The translations under genes were made by a program, and so were the position numbers. The notes beneath the pieces were generated by a model. That model was not told the origin of the DNA and ran no database searches. It saw nothing but the letters and a program-made list of their open reading frames with translations. Positions 1 through 6,460 of a stretch of DNA of 7,482 nt are shown one piece after another; the stretch's first letter is position 1; each line of letters begins with the position of its first letter. Source of the stretch: Betaproteobacteria bacterium. Its GTDB lineage: Bacteria > Pseudomonadota > Gammaproteobacteria > Burkholderiales > Rhodocyclaceae. The DNA is taken from NCBI GenBank assembly GCA_028868235.1, contig JAGWUW010000123.1, positions 1 through 7,482 on the forward strand, read 5' to 3'.

Positions 1-108
1 ATCCACCGATTGCAGCTAGGCCCCTACGCTAGCCGGGTCGATGCAGAAAAAGTCGCCGAGAAAATCCGCACCGCCCTCGGTTTCCGCCCGACCTTCGTGA
101 TCCGCTAA
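1..108 (+). CDS. rlpA: C-terminal end of a SPOR-domain protein, probably septal ring lytic transglycosylase RlpA (partial)
   Basis: The frame is open from the left edge to the TAA at 106-108 and encodes 35 residues, beginning IHRLQLGPYASRVDAEK and ending FRPTFVIR. The pattern of a beta-strand with LQLGPYAS, a helix rich in Ala/Glu and a final short strand is the second half of a SPOR domain, which binds denuded glycan strands at the septum. In betaproteobacteria a SPOR domain ending this way at the extreme C-terminus is typical of RlpA, a periplasmic or outer-membrane lipoprotein lytic transglycosylase. The catalytic double-psi beta-barrel would lie left of the window and is not seen. The SPOR assignment is fairly firm; RlpA rather than another SPOR protein (DedD, FtsN-like) is inference. 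No clear terminator follows before the convergent gene at 238. Confidence 0.62.
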   Translation: MHRLQLGPYASRVDAEKVAEKIRTALGFRPTFVIR

Positions 109-237
109 CGAGGTCACGCCAGATAAGCAGCACTCACCCAATGCAGCGAATCTGACCTGGTGGGATGAATTGACGAAGGCCGCTCAAAACGTAGCGCTCG
201 GAGATTCAGCGACACCAGGGGATTTTGTCAGGGCCGC

Positions 238-1128
238 TCAGAGCTTGACCTGAGCAACCACCACATTGCCCTTACCCTGATACTCCAACGAGGCGAAACT
301 CATCATCCTCGCCATGGCAATGCCGCGGCCGTTCGGGTCGAAGGCACGGTCGGGGTCGAAGCTGAGGAATTTGGTCCATTCGAAACCGGCACCCTGGTCG
401 GCAATGGTAAAAACCAGGCTATCGGTAACTCGCTCGACACGCACGGTGGCAAAGCGCCCTTCGAACTGCGGCAATGCCAGGCGACGCTTGATCTCAGCCT
501 CCCAATCACCCTCCCACTTGAGCAGGGACTTTTCCTGGTAGGTCACCCCCAGGTTGCCGTGTTCGACGGCATTGACCATCAAGTCGGATAAACCTGGCGC
601 CACCACATCGGGGATCGGACACATGCCGGCCAGAACCGGAACCAGCGAACCAATATCCTCAAGCGTCACAAAACGATATTCAACGCTCCGGATCAGGGCC
701 TGCGCCTCCTCCAGGCGGGCAGCACGGCTACACAACTGGCTGCGCGCCCGGCGGTCTTCCAGAGCTGCCCGGACGATGGAAATCAGGGCTTCCGGCTCGT
801 AGGGCTTGGTCAGATAGTAGTAAGCCCCGGCTTCCAGTCCCTCGCGCACCTGATCGGGGGACGACGCGGCAGTCTGCATGATGACCGGAATATCAGCGAA
901 ACGGGCCTCCCGCTTCATCCGGCGCAATAATTCCATGCCATCGAGTTCAGGCATCATGCGGTCGAGCACGACCAGCGAGAAATCGCTGTCAGCTGCACTC
1001 AGACTGGCCCATGCCTCCAGCGGATTGCTGTGCATTTCGAGCTCGATGTCTTCCTGCTCGAGAAACTCCTCGATGATGAACAGGTTGAGTTGTTCATCAT
1101 CGACAACGAGGACACGTCCCTTATTCAT
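238..1128 (-). CDS. Response regulator with C-terminal HATPase_c (RsbW/SpoIIAB-like) domain
   Basis: This 296-residue cytoplasmic protein has two domains. Residues about 4-122 form a CheY-like receiver: acidic pair D10-D11, phospho-acceptor D56 in LVVLDRMMPELDG, T86 and K108 (LTKPY). Residues about 145-296 form a GHKL ATPase of the anti-sigma-factor kinase type: N-box DLMVNAVEHGN (182-192), G1 box DQGAGF (244-249) and G2 box GRGIAM (267-272). The usual N-box glutamate is Asp182, a conservative change. There is no DNA-binding, PP2C or GGDEF output. By family knowledge, phosphorylation of the receiver would control a serine kinase or partner-binding ATPase domain; the target is unknown. The ATG overlaps by 8 nt the stop of the decayed histidine kinase upstream, implying a former kinase-regulator operon. 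An AAGGAG at 1141-1146 lies 12 nt before the start, which is a long spacing. Confidence 0.88.
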   Translation of the reverse strand: MNKGRVLVVDDEQLNLFIIEEFLEQEDIELEMHSNPLEAWASLSAADSDFSLVVLDRMMPELDGMELLRRMKREARFADIPVIMQTAASSPDQVREGLEAGAYYYLTKPYEPEALISIVRAALEDRRARSQLCSRAARLEEAQALIRSVEYRFVTLEDIGSLVPVLAGMCPIPDVVAPGLSDLMVNAVEHGNLGVTYQEKSLLKWEGDWEAEIKRRLALPQFEGRFATVRVERVTDSLVFTIADQGAGFEWTKFLSFDPDRAFDPNGRGIAMARMMSFASLEYQGKGNVVVAQVKL

Positions 1129-1606
1129 TGCTCAGTCTATCTCCTTGACCAGCCCCTCCTGCCTGAGGCTCTTTTGGCAAAAGCACAGTAAAACAGCCCC
1201 CCGATCGGACGGTTCTGCGCTTAGATCATACCGCAATGCAGTGGAATGATTCCCTGGCATATGGCCAAACCGAGACCGGTACCGCCCACCCCTTGTTCGT
1301 CTGCAAGCTTAGGGCAAATTTATGGAAGATACGCTCGAGCTGACCCTCGGGTATTCGAAGTCGGAAAACGACTAATGCTTGGCAAACCGTGTCTTGTACG
1401 GCCCCCTCGGTTTCGCCAAGGAGGATGGTCGATTCCCGGCAAGTCTTGCCCAGCGTGTCGCTATGGCTCATGCCGCCTCGAATCAGTCCGGACGACATAT
1501 CGCGAAAGCGTGAAGCGGCATTCCCGTTACTAGACAAAAACAGTCCCTGGAGCAGCACGAATATGCACCCCAATGACTGTACTAAGCTGCGCAGCCATTT
1601 CATCAT
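1121..1606 (-). pseudogene. Decayed sensor histidine kinase: N-terminal membrane anchor joined to a broken ATP-binding domain
   Basis: Reading leftwards, an ATG at 1606 opens MMKWLRSLVQSLGCIFVLLQ, a basic end plus hydrophobic segment like a signal anchor. The same frame reaches IPEGQLERIFHKF (from 1354), the F-box region of a histidine kinase. Near 1288-1292 one base is missing in a G run. The frame then changes to VGGTGLGLAIC, the G2 box, and continues to GMI, where a TAA at 1221-1223 replaces the usual Trp before AQNRP. After the G6 run at 1197-1202 the frame changes again to CFTVLLPKEPQAGG and ends at the TAA at 1121-1123, overlapping the regulator start. No H-box, N-box or recognisable G1 box is visible, so several hundred codons seem to be deleted. 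The kinase identity of the 3' part is firm; that the anchor belonged to the same gene is inference. Confidence 0.8.
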
Positions 1607-1652
1607 TTTTAAGACCGAACTTTGCAGGGCGATCCTATTACGTACCTCGCGT

Positions 1653-1666
1653 TTGACGAGGATCAA
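1653..1666 (+). promoter_or_regulatory. FNR/ANR-type binding site upstream of ubiU
   Basis: The sequence TTGACGAGGATCAA matches the FNR/ANR consensus TTGAT-N4-ATCAA at nine of the ten defined positions. Its centre is 1659.5. With the -10 element at 1688-1693 and a predicted start near 1700, the centre falls at about -40.5, the class II activator position. This predicts activation of ubiUVT by an oxygen-sensing CRP/FNR regulator under anoxia, which fits the oxygen-independent role of the operon. Confidence 0.75.
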
Positions 1667-1687
1667 TGGCAAGCAAGATGGGCTAGC

Positions 1688-1693
1688 TATACT
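1688..1693 (+). promoter_or_regulatory. Predicted -10 element of the ubiUVT promoter
   Basis: TATACT is close to the sigma-70 consensus TATAAT. The place where a -35 would sit, about 1665-1670, reads AATGGC and is not a recognisable -35. That is expected where an activator bound at about -41 replaces -35 contacts. The predicted transcription start is near 1700, leaving a leader of about 22 nt before the ubiU ATG. Confidence 0.6.
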
Positions 1694-1721
1694 CCGGCCC
1701 TTGATATTCCGGAGTCCTCCC

Positions 1722-2729
1722 ATGAGCTCCCTGCCCGATCTCGTCTGTCCTGCCGGTAGCCTGCCGGCCCTCAAGGCAGCCGTCGACAACGGCGCCGACG
1801 CCGTCTACCTCGGCTACAAAAACGATACCAACGCCCGCAATTTTGCCGGCCTGAACTTCGACGCCAAGACCATGGTCGAAGGCATTCGTTACGCCCATGC
1901 CAAGGGGCGAGAAGTGCTGATGGCCATCAATACTTTCCCACAGGCAGGCCGCATCGCCGATTGGCACAAGGCGGTCGACGGAGCCGTCGATCAGGGTGTC
2001 GATGCCATCATCCTGGCCGATATCGGCCTACTCGACTACGCCCGCGAACGCCATCCACAACAGCGTCTGCATCTGTCGGTACAAGGCTCGGCCACCAGCT
2101 ACGAAGCCATCAACTTCTGCCAGCGCGAATTCGGCGTCCGCCGCGCCGTGCTGCCACGGGTGCTGACGCTGGCCCAGGTCGAACACGTGATCAAGAACAC
2201 AAGCGTCGAAATCGAGGTCTTCGGTTTCGGCAGCCTGTGTGTCATGAACGAGGGGCGCTGCTGGCTGTCCTCCTACGCCTGTGGCGAGTCACCCAACACT
2301 GTCGGCGCCTGCTCACCGGCCAAGTACGTCAAATGGGACAAGAAACCGGGAACCATGGAAACGCGGCTCAATGGCATTCTGATCGACCGCTTCGGCGACG
2401 ATGAGCCAGCCGGCTACCCGACGCTGTGCAAGGGTCGCTTCGAAGTACAGGGGGAGACCTATTACGCCCTGGAAGAACCAACCAGCCTGAACGTCCTCGA
2501 ACTGCTGCCCGACATCATCAAGATTGGCGTCCGGGCGATCAAGGTCGAAGGCCGCCAGCGCAGCCCGACCTACGTCGCCCAGGTCACCCGTACCTTACGC
2601 GCTGCGCTCGATTCAGCTCGCGACAGCGCCGAACGCTTCCACGTCAAACCGGCCTGGCAGGCTGAGCTAGCCAAGGTTTCCGAAGGCAGCCAGGCCACCC
2701 TCGGCGCCTACAACCGGCCGTGGCGCTAA
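1722..2729 (+). CDS. ubiU: O2-independent ubiquinone biosynthesis protein UbiU (U32 peptidase-like)
   Basis: This 335-residue protein of the U32 peptidase-like family is close in length to E. coli UbiU (YhbU). With UbiV it forms the Fe-S heterodimer that hydroxylates the ubiquinone ring without oxygen, in the cytoplasm. The N-terminus ([26 protein letters not shown]) is characteristic. Cysteines C173, C180, C197 and C236 have the same spacing as the four 4Fe-4S ligands known in E. coli UbiU (C169, C176, C193, C232); C9, C133 and C187 are additional. The U32 signature lies near E167-C187 ([14 protein letters not shown]). The start at 1722 is chosen because GGAG at 1711-1714 sits 7 nt before the ATG and the protein then begins like its family. 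The frame stays open upstream only because it crosses the kinase remnant. It is the first gene of the ubiUVT operon, 10 nt before ubiV. Confidence 0.93.
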   Translation: MSSLPDLVCPAGSLPALKAAVDNGADAVYLGYKNDTNARNFAGLNFDAKTMVEGIRYAHAKGREVLMAINTFPQAGRIADWHKAVDGAVDQGVDAIILADIGLLDYARERHPQQRLHLSVQGSATSYEAINFCQREFGVRRAVLPRVLTLAQVEHVIKNTSVEIEVFGFGSLCVMNEGRCWLSSYACGESPNTVGACSPAKYVKWDKKPGTMETRLNGILIDRFGDDEPAGYPTLCKGRFEVQGETYYALEEPTSLNVLELLPDIIKIGVRAIKVEGRQRSPTYVAQVTRTLRAALDSARDSAERFHVKPAWQAELAKVSEGSQATLGAYNRPWR

Positions 2730-2739
2730 AGAGAACCGC

Positions 2740-3642
2740 ATGAAACTCTCGCTCGGACCCCTGCTCTATTTCTGGCCCAAGGCCGAAGTCATGGAGTTCT
2801 ATGCCGACATGGCGCAGAACCCCGCACTGGATATTATCTACGTCGGCGAGGTTGTCTGTTCGCGCCGCCAGCAACTGCGCACCGCCGACTGGATCGGCTT
2901 GGCCCGCGACCTGACCGATGCAGGTAAGGAAGTCGTCGTTTCCGCCCAGGCCCTGCTCGAGTCGGAGAGTGACCTCAAGGCTCTGCGGCGACTGATCGAC
3001 GAGGCAGGATGTAAGGTCGAAGCCAACGACCTCGGTGCTGTCAATCTGGTCGCCGGCCACGAATTTGTCGCTGGCCCGCACCTGAACATCTACAATGAAG
3101 CGGCGCTCGCCACCTTTGTCCGCTTCGGCCTAAAACGCTGGGTGCCGCCGCTGGAAGCAACGCGCACTCTGGTTGACACCTTGCACCGCAGTAAACCGTC
3201 CGGCATCGAAACCGAAGTCTTCGTGTTCGGCAAAATACCCCTCGCCTTTTCGGCACGCTGCTTTACCGCTCGCCATTACGGCCTGAACAAGGACGATTGC
3301 CAGTTTAAGTGCCTCGACCACGCTGAGGGCCTGACGCTGAAAACCCGCGAAAGCCAGGATTTCCTGACCATCAATGGCATCCAGACCATGTCGGCGCAGA
3401 GCTACAATCTGCTACATGAAATCCCGGACATGCTGGCCATGGGTATCGACGCTGTGCGTATCAGCCCACAGAAGCAATGCATCAGCGAGATCATCAGCGC
3501 CTTCGACACTGCTCGACGGGGCGAACCGGTAGCAATCGACAGCCAAACCTGGAGCGACAGTGGTCTGGTCGATGGCTACTGGTTCGGCGATGCCGGCATC
3601 CGTCAGCACCATACGCAAGCCCTCTCCACCTTGGGAGCATGA
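2740..3642 (+). CDS. ubiV: O2-independent ubiquinone biosynthesis protein UbiV (U32 peptidase-like)
   Basis: This 300-residue paralogue and partner of UbiU belongs to the same U32-like family. It begins [14 protein letters not shown], typical of UbiV (YhbV). Cysteines C40, C174, C187 and C191 reproduce the 4Fe-4S ligand set of E. coli UbiV (C39, C180, C193, C197), including the 13- and 4-residue steps between the last three; C91 and C247 are extra. The motif [20 protein letters not shown] surrounds C174. Together UbiU and UbiV carry out ring hydroxylation with a non-O2 oxygen donor (prephenate, from published work on the family). The ATG lies 10 nt after the ubiU stop with AAAGAG just upstream, and the TGA overlaps an in-frame ATG of ubiT, so translation is probably coupled. 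Confidence 0.93.
   Translation: MKLSLGPLLYFWPKAEVMEFYADMAQNPALDIIYVGEVVCSRRQQLRTADWIGLARDLTDAGKEVVVSAQALLESESDLKALRRLIDEAGCKVEANDLGAVNLVAGHEFVAGPHLNIYNEAALATFVRFGLKRWVPPLEATRTLVDTLHRSKPSGIETEVFVFGKIPLAFSARCFTARHYGLNKDDCQFKCLDHAEGLTLKTRESQDFLTINGIQTMSAQSYNLLHEIPDMLAMGIDAVRISPQKQCISEIISAFDTARRGEPVAIDSQTWSDSGLVDGYWFGDAGIRQHHTQALSTLGA
3633..3637 (+). promoter_or_regulatory. Ribosome binding site that decides the ubiT start
   Basis: GGGAG lies 7 nt before the ATG at 3645 but only 1 nt before the alternative in-frame ATG at 3639 that overlaps the ubiV stop (ATGA). Spacing favours 3645 as the start. The protein then opens MNGNFTIPKF. Confidence 0.6.
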
Positions 3643-3644
3643 CC

Positions 3645-4097
3645 ATGAACGGCAACTTCACCATCCCCAAATTCAAACTGCCCGGTTTTGTTGCCAGCCT
3701 CGGCCACAAGCTGCCGCAATGGCCACATGCGCTGGCCTTGGTCGGTGTTCTCAACGCGGCACTGAAAATGAAACTGCTGCCGGAAAGCGAACTGGCCCTA
3801 TTGGAAGAAAAGCTGTTCCGTGTCCGCGTCTTGGACACCGGTGGCGAAGCTACCTATACCTACCGCAGCGGACTGTTCCGGCCTGTCTTCCGCCCGGATC
3901 GGGAGCCGGATTTGGCTTTTGCCGCCAATCTATCGGCTTATCTGCAGATGCTGGCCCGGCAGGAAGACCCAGATACACTGTTTTTCAATCGGGAACTGGA
4001 AATCACCGGCGACACTGAACTGGGGCTAATCGTCAAGAACATGCTCGACGCCGTGGAATGGCCGAAACGTCCCCATCTCCCGCTCGTCAGCAGCTAA
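3645..4097 (+). CDS. ubiT: Ubiquinone biosynthesis accessory factor UbiT (SCP2 lipid-binding domain)
   Basis: This 150-residue protein has a single SCP2 sterol-carrier-like domain (about 25-135). The diagnostic UbiT block at 108-127 is present: DPDTLFFNREL followed by ITGDTELG, then LIVKNMLDAVEW. UbiT (YhbT) binds isoprenoid quinone intermediates and is needed for anaerobic ubiquinone synthesis, playing the part that UbiJ plays in the aerobic Ubi complex. There is no signal peptide or membrane segment. It is slightly shorter than E. coli UbiT. In E. coli ubiT stands apart from and divergent to ubiUV; here it is the third gene of one operon, its start lying 2 nt after the ubiV stop. An alternative start at 3639 would add two residues. 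The next gene is convergent. Confidence 0.92.
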   Translation: MNGNFTIPKFKLPGFVASLGHKLPQWPHALALVGVLNAALKMKLLPESELALLEEKLFRVRVLDTGGEATYTYRSGLFRPVFRPDREPDLAFAANLSAYLQMLARQEDPDTLFFNRELEITGDTELGLIVKNMLDAVEWPKRPHLPLVSS

Positions 4098-4106
4098 ATC
4101 GACAAC

Positions 4107-4140
4107 CTGGACCGATGGTCCAAGCAGCCCTAGGGGCCGG
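4107..4140. other. Short convergent intergenic gap with weak hairpins
   Basis: Between the ubiT stop (4097) and the stop of the MoaD-like gene (4142) there is TGGACC-GAT-GGTCCA (4108-4122), a 6-bp stem with a 3-nt loop, and the palindrome CCCTAGGG (4128-4135). Neither is followed by a T run on either strand. They could slow polymerase or protect mRNA ends, but they are not convincing intrinsic terminators. Confidence 0.3.
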
Positions 4141-4141
4141 A

Positions 4142-4501
4142 TCAATCACCAATAGAAATCAGTGCCTCGGGCGAGACTTCCCCGTGGGGTTCCCTTGCCG
4201 GAGTGGGTACGGCACAGGCCACGACGCCGGTAGCCACGATGCTGAGCACCTCCTCCTGCCCGACTGGCGAAGATATATCCTTGGGCTGAGTGCAACTGCC
4301 TAAACACACGCTCAAGCCTTCGGCCAACGTCCCATCACCACAAAGAACCCGGGCGGCAAAATCGGGATAGGTATGGCCTACGGCACGCAAAATATCGCCC
4401 ACGGTCTCACCGCTGGCCATCACCTCGTCGTGCCCTCCTGCCAGAGGGCGCAGTTCCATAGGGATATGGACCGAGACCACGGGAAGCTCACTCATCAACA
4501 T
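4142..4501 (-). CDS. MoaD/ThiS-family beta-grasp protein lacking the C-terminal Gly-Gly
   Basis: This 119-residue protein (MLMSELPVVSVHIPMELRPL...) matches the ubiquitin-like sulfur-carrier fold. It has a first strand VSVHIPMELRPLAGG, then SGETVGDILRAVGHTYPDF (helix 1), VLCGDGTLAEGLSV, and the late strand SPVGQEEVLSIV. In true MoaD/ThiS proteins that strand runs directly into ...PAVAGG at the C-terminus, the tail that is adenylated and thiocarboxylated. Here it reads SIVATGVVACAV and continues about 23 residues more, ending LISIGD; I find no GG tail in any frame. So it may be a non-carrier relative, need processing, or be decaying. The start at 4501 is set by a perfect AAGGAGGT at 4507-4514, 5 nt upstream; the ATG at 4495 is an alternative. 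It sits after the phaC terminator, so it is probably transcribed separately. Confidence 0.72.
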   Translation of the reverse strand: MLMSELPVVSVHIPMELRPLAGGHDEVMASGETVGDILRAVGHTYPDFAARVLCGDGTLAEGLSVCLGSCTQPKDISSPVGQEEVLSIVATGVVACAVPTPAREPHGEVSPEALISIGD

Positions 4502-4506
4502 GGCAC

Positions 4507-4514
4507 ACCTCCTT
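4507..4514 (-). promoter_or_regulatory. Strong Shine-Dalgarno of the MoaD-like gene
   Basis: On the minus strand this reads AAGGAGGT, a perfect anti-16S match, 5 nt before the ATG at 4501 and 11 nt before the ATG at 4495. It argues that the gene is translated, and that the frame extension upstream to 4660 (through the terminator) is not coding. No convincing -35/-10 pair was found in the roughly 50 nt between it and the phaC terminator. Confidence 0.7.
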
Positions 4515-4554
4515 GCTTGTTGTCCCTGTTTGACAAGCGCTCCAACCAAAGTTC

Positions 4555-4582
4555 GAAAAAACGGGAGGCCGAAGCCTCCCGT
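4555..4582 (-). terminator. Rho-independent terminator of phaC
   Basis: A perfect 9-bp stem ACGGGAGGC / GCCTCCCGT (4574-4582 with 4561-4569) encloses a TTCG tetraloop as read on the minus strand. It is followed at once by a run of T residues (4561-4556). It lies 25 nt past the phaC stop, in the phaC direction, and upstream of the MoaD-like gene. Confidence 0.92.
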
Positions 4583-4607
4583 CCTTGATTCTGAATCGAG
4601 AAAACGG

Positions 4608-6443
4608 TTAATTCTTTTTCTGGGCATCCAAACGGAATTTGACGTAGCTACCCGGCGCATCCTCGATCACCTTGAGCGTGCCATCGGCAGGTTGGCGAGC
4701 CTTGACCTTGGCCGAACCGCCCGGCAGGCTGGTCACCCACTGGTGCCAATGAGTCCACCAAGAGCCGGCATTCTGTGTAGCACCGGCTAGGAAGTCGTCC
4801 GGACTCTCCGGCAGATCACCGTCAGTGGCGTCGTTGGTCCAGAAACCGTATTTGTTGGCGGCAGGCGGATTAACGATACCGGCAATGTGACCGGAGCCGC
4901 CAAGCACGAACTTGGTCGGACCGGACGGCAGACGGGCGCCCATGTAGGTGCTCTTCCACGGAGCGATATGGTCTTCGATGGTCGAGATGAAGTAGCAGGG
5001 AGTCTTCACCTTTGAGATGTCGATCTTAACGCCGCCCAGGGTGATACCACCCGAATCCTTCAGCTTGTTACCAAGGTACATGTTGCGCAGGTAGAAGCTG
5101 TGCATGGCGGCCGGCATGCGGGTGGAGTCAGAGTTCCAGTACAGCAGGTCAAACGGGAACGGATCCTTGCCCATCAGGTAGTTGTTGACCACGAAGGACC
5201 AGATCAGGTCGTTGGCGCGCAGCATGTTGAATGTGCCAGCCATTTCCGACCCTTCGAGGAAACCGCGTTCGGCCATCTTCTTTTCCAGCCCGGCGACAGC
5301 GCCTTCATCGAGGAAGACCCCCAGTTCACCCGGCTCGGAGAAGTCGAGCATGGTGGTGAAGAAGGTGGCGGAATTGGCGCGCTTGTCCTTCTTGGCAGCC
5401 ATGTAAGCCAGCGTGGTCATGGTCAGCGTACCGCCCAGGCAGTAGCCGGCCAGGTTGACGCTGTCTTCGCCGGTGTGGGCGCAGACCTGATTGATCGCTT
5501 CCAGCGAACCTTCGAGCAGGTAGTTTTCGAAAGACTTCTGAGCCAGCTTCTCGTCCGGGTTGATCCAGGACATGATGAAAGTGGTATGGCCTTGGCTGGT
5601 GGCCCAGTTGACCATCGAGTTCTTCTCGCGCAGGTCGAGGATGTAATACTTGTTGATCCACGGCGGCACGATCAGGAAGGGTTTCTTGTACTGGTCCGGA
5701 GTCTTCGGGTCGTACTGGATCAGTTGGAACAGGTCGTTCTGGAAGATGACTTTACCCGGCGTGGTAGCGACGTTTTTGCCCATTTCGAAAGCCGAGGTAT
5801 CGGTCATCCGGATGCGCAGCTGGCCATCGCCGGATTCGACGTCGTGCAGCAGATTGTTCAGGCCCTTGATCAGGTTCTGGCCGTGCGACTTGACGGTTTC
5901 ACGGAAGACTTCCGGGTTGGTTAGCGCGAAATTAGAGGGCGACAGGGCGTCGATGTACTGGCGGGTAAAGAAGTTGACTTTTTGCTGTGTGGCTTCGTCC
6001 AGGCCTTCGGTGCCACTGACGGTATCGTGAATATGGCGGGCAGCGATGAGGTAGGACTGCTTGACGAAATCAAACAGGAAATGTTGTTCCCAATCCTCAT
6101 CCCGGAAGCGGTTGTCGCCCTTCTTCGGCGCGGCCACCGGAGCGGCGCCCGGCATGCCCATCATCTTCATCATGGAACCCTGCCACAATGAGAAGTAGTC
6201 CCACATCATGTTCATCTGGGTCTGGGCCATCTTGTACGGATTAGCCATCAGACGGGCCGAGAGATCCATAAAAGCCTTGGCTACGCCGAGTTCATCGGCC
6301 GGCGCCTCAACGCCTTCCTTGGCCTTTTTCTCCATGAACTGGGTAATGACGCGGGAAGCGCGTTGAGCGACTTCGGCGTAGGTTTTGGCCATCTCGGCAG
6401 GATTGGGCAAATTCATGCCCTGTTCTTCGGTTTGCTGCGACAT
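4608..6443 (-). CDS. phaC: Class I poly(3-hydroxyalkanoate) synthase PhaC
   Basis: This 611-residue protein polymerises (R)-3-hydroxyacyl-CoA (mainly 3-hydroxybutyryl-CoA) into polyhydroxyalkanoate at the granule surface, releasing CoA. The N-terminal helical region (about 1-215) with NPYKMAQTQMNMMWDYF is typical of class I enzymes, followed by an alpha/beta-hydrolase core. The catalytic triad is visible: C335 in the lipase-like box GYCLGG, D491 in IEDHIAPW and H519 in GGSGHIAGIVNPP. The PPWINKYYILDL block is also conserved. The length is near the class I norm of about 590. The ATG at 6443 is preferred because GGGAG ends 6 nt before it; a TTG two codons upstream is less likely. The gene starts 17 nt after the MBL hydrolase stop, suggesting co-transcription, and is closed by a strong terminator. 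No phaA, phaB or phasin gene is within the window. Confidence 0.96.
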   Translation of the reverse strand: MSQQTEEQGMNLPNPAEMAKTYAEVAQRASRVITQFMEKKAKEGVEAPADELGVAKAFMDLSARLMANPYKMAQTQMNMMWDYFSLWQGSMMKMMGMPGAAPVAAPKKGDNRFRDEDWEQHFLFDFVKQSYLIAARHIHDTVSGTEGLDEATQQKVNFFTRQYIDALSPSNFALTNPEVFRETVKSHGQNLIKGLNNLLHDVESGDGQLRIRMTDTSAFEMGKNVATTPGKVIFQNDLFQLIQYDPKTPDQYKKPFLIVPPWINKYYILDLREKNSMVNWATSQGHTTFIMSWINPDEKLAQKSFENYLLEGSLEAINQVCAHTGEDSVNLAGYCLGGTLTMTTLAYMAAKKDKRANSATFFTTMLDFSEPGELGVFLDEGAVAGLEKKMAERGFLEGSEMAGTFNMLRANDLIWSFVVNNYLMGKDPFPFDLLYWNSDSTRMPAAMHSFYLRNMYLGNKLKDSGGITLGGVKIDISKVKTPCYFISTIEDHIAPWKSTYMGARLPSGPTKFVLGGSGHIAGIVNPPAANKYGFWTNDATDGDLPESPDDFLAGATQNAGSWWTHWHQWVTSLPGGSAKVKARQPADGTLKVIEDAPGSYVKFRLDAQKKN

Positions 6444-6460
6444 CTTCAACTCCCTCTCTG

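Noticed and set aside
109..237. Possible terminator or promoter between the SPOR gene and the response regulator
   Set aside because: Small matching pieces (GAATCT/AGATTC and ACCTGGT/ACCAGG) are too far apart and not nested, and there is no stem with a T run. I see nothing supportable in this 129-nt gap.
878..1249. Plus-strand open frame of 123 codons opposite the receiver domain
   Set aside because: Ser/Arg-rich translation antisense to a clear receiver domain; no independent support.
1226..1789. A 187-codon minus-strand frame as an intact novel gene
   Set aside because: Its end is a frameshifted histidine kinase F-box/G2 region and its beginning runs back over the ubiU start and promoter. 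It is better read as part of the kinase pseudogene.
4107..4140. Bidirectional terminator between ubiT and the MoaD-like gene
   Set aside because: The hairpins are short and lack a T run on either strand, so they are listed only as a weak feature rather than a terminator.
4502..4660. N-terminal extension of the MoaD-like frame up to 4660
   Set aside because: It would run through the phaC terminator and the end of phaC; the perfect AAGGAGGT at 4507-4514 fixes the start at 4501 or 4495.
5100..5924. Long plus-strand open frame (274 codons) inside phaC
   Set aside because: It is antisense to the well-supported phaC, reads as a low-complexity Val/Asp/Gln-rich shadow of GC-rich codons, and has no recognisable domain.
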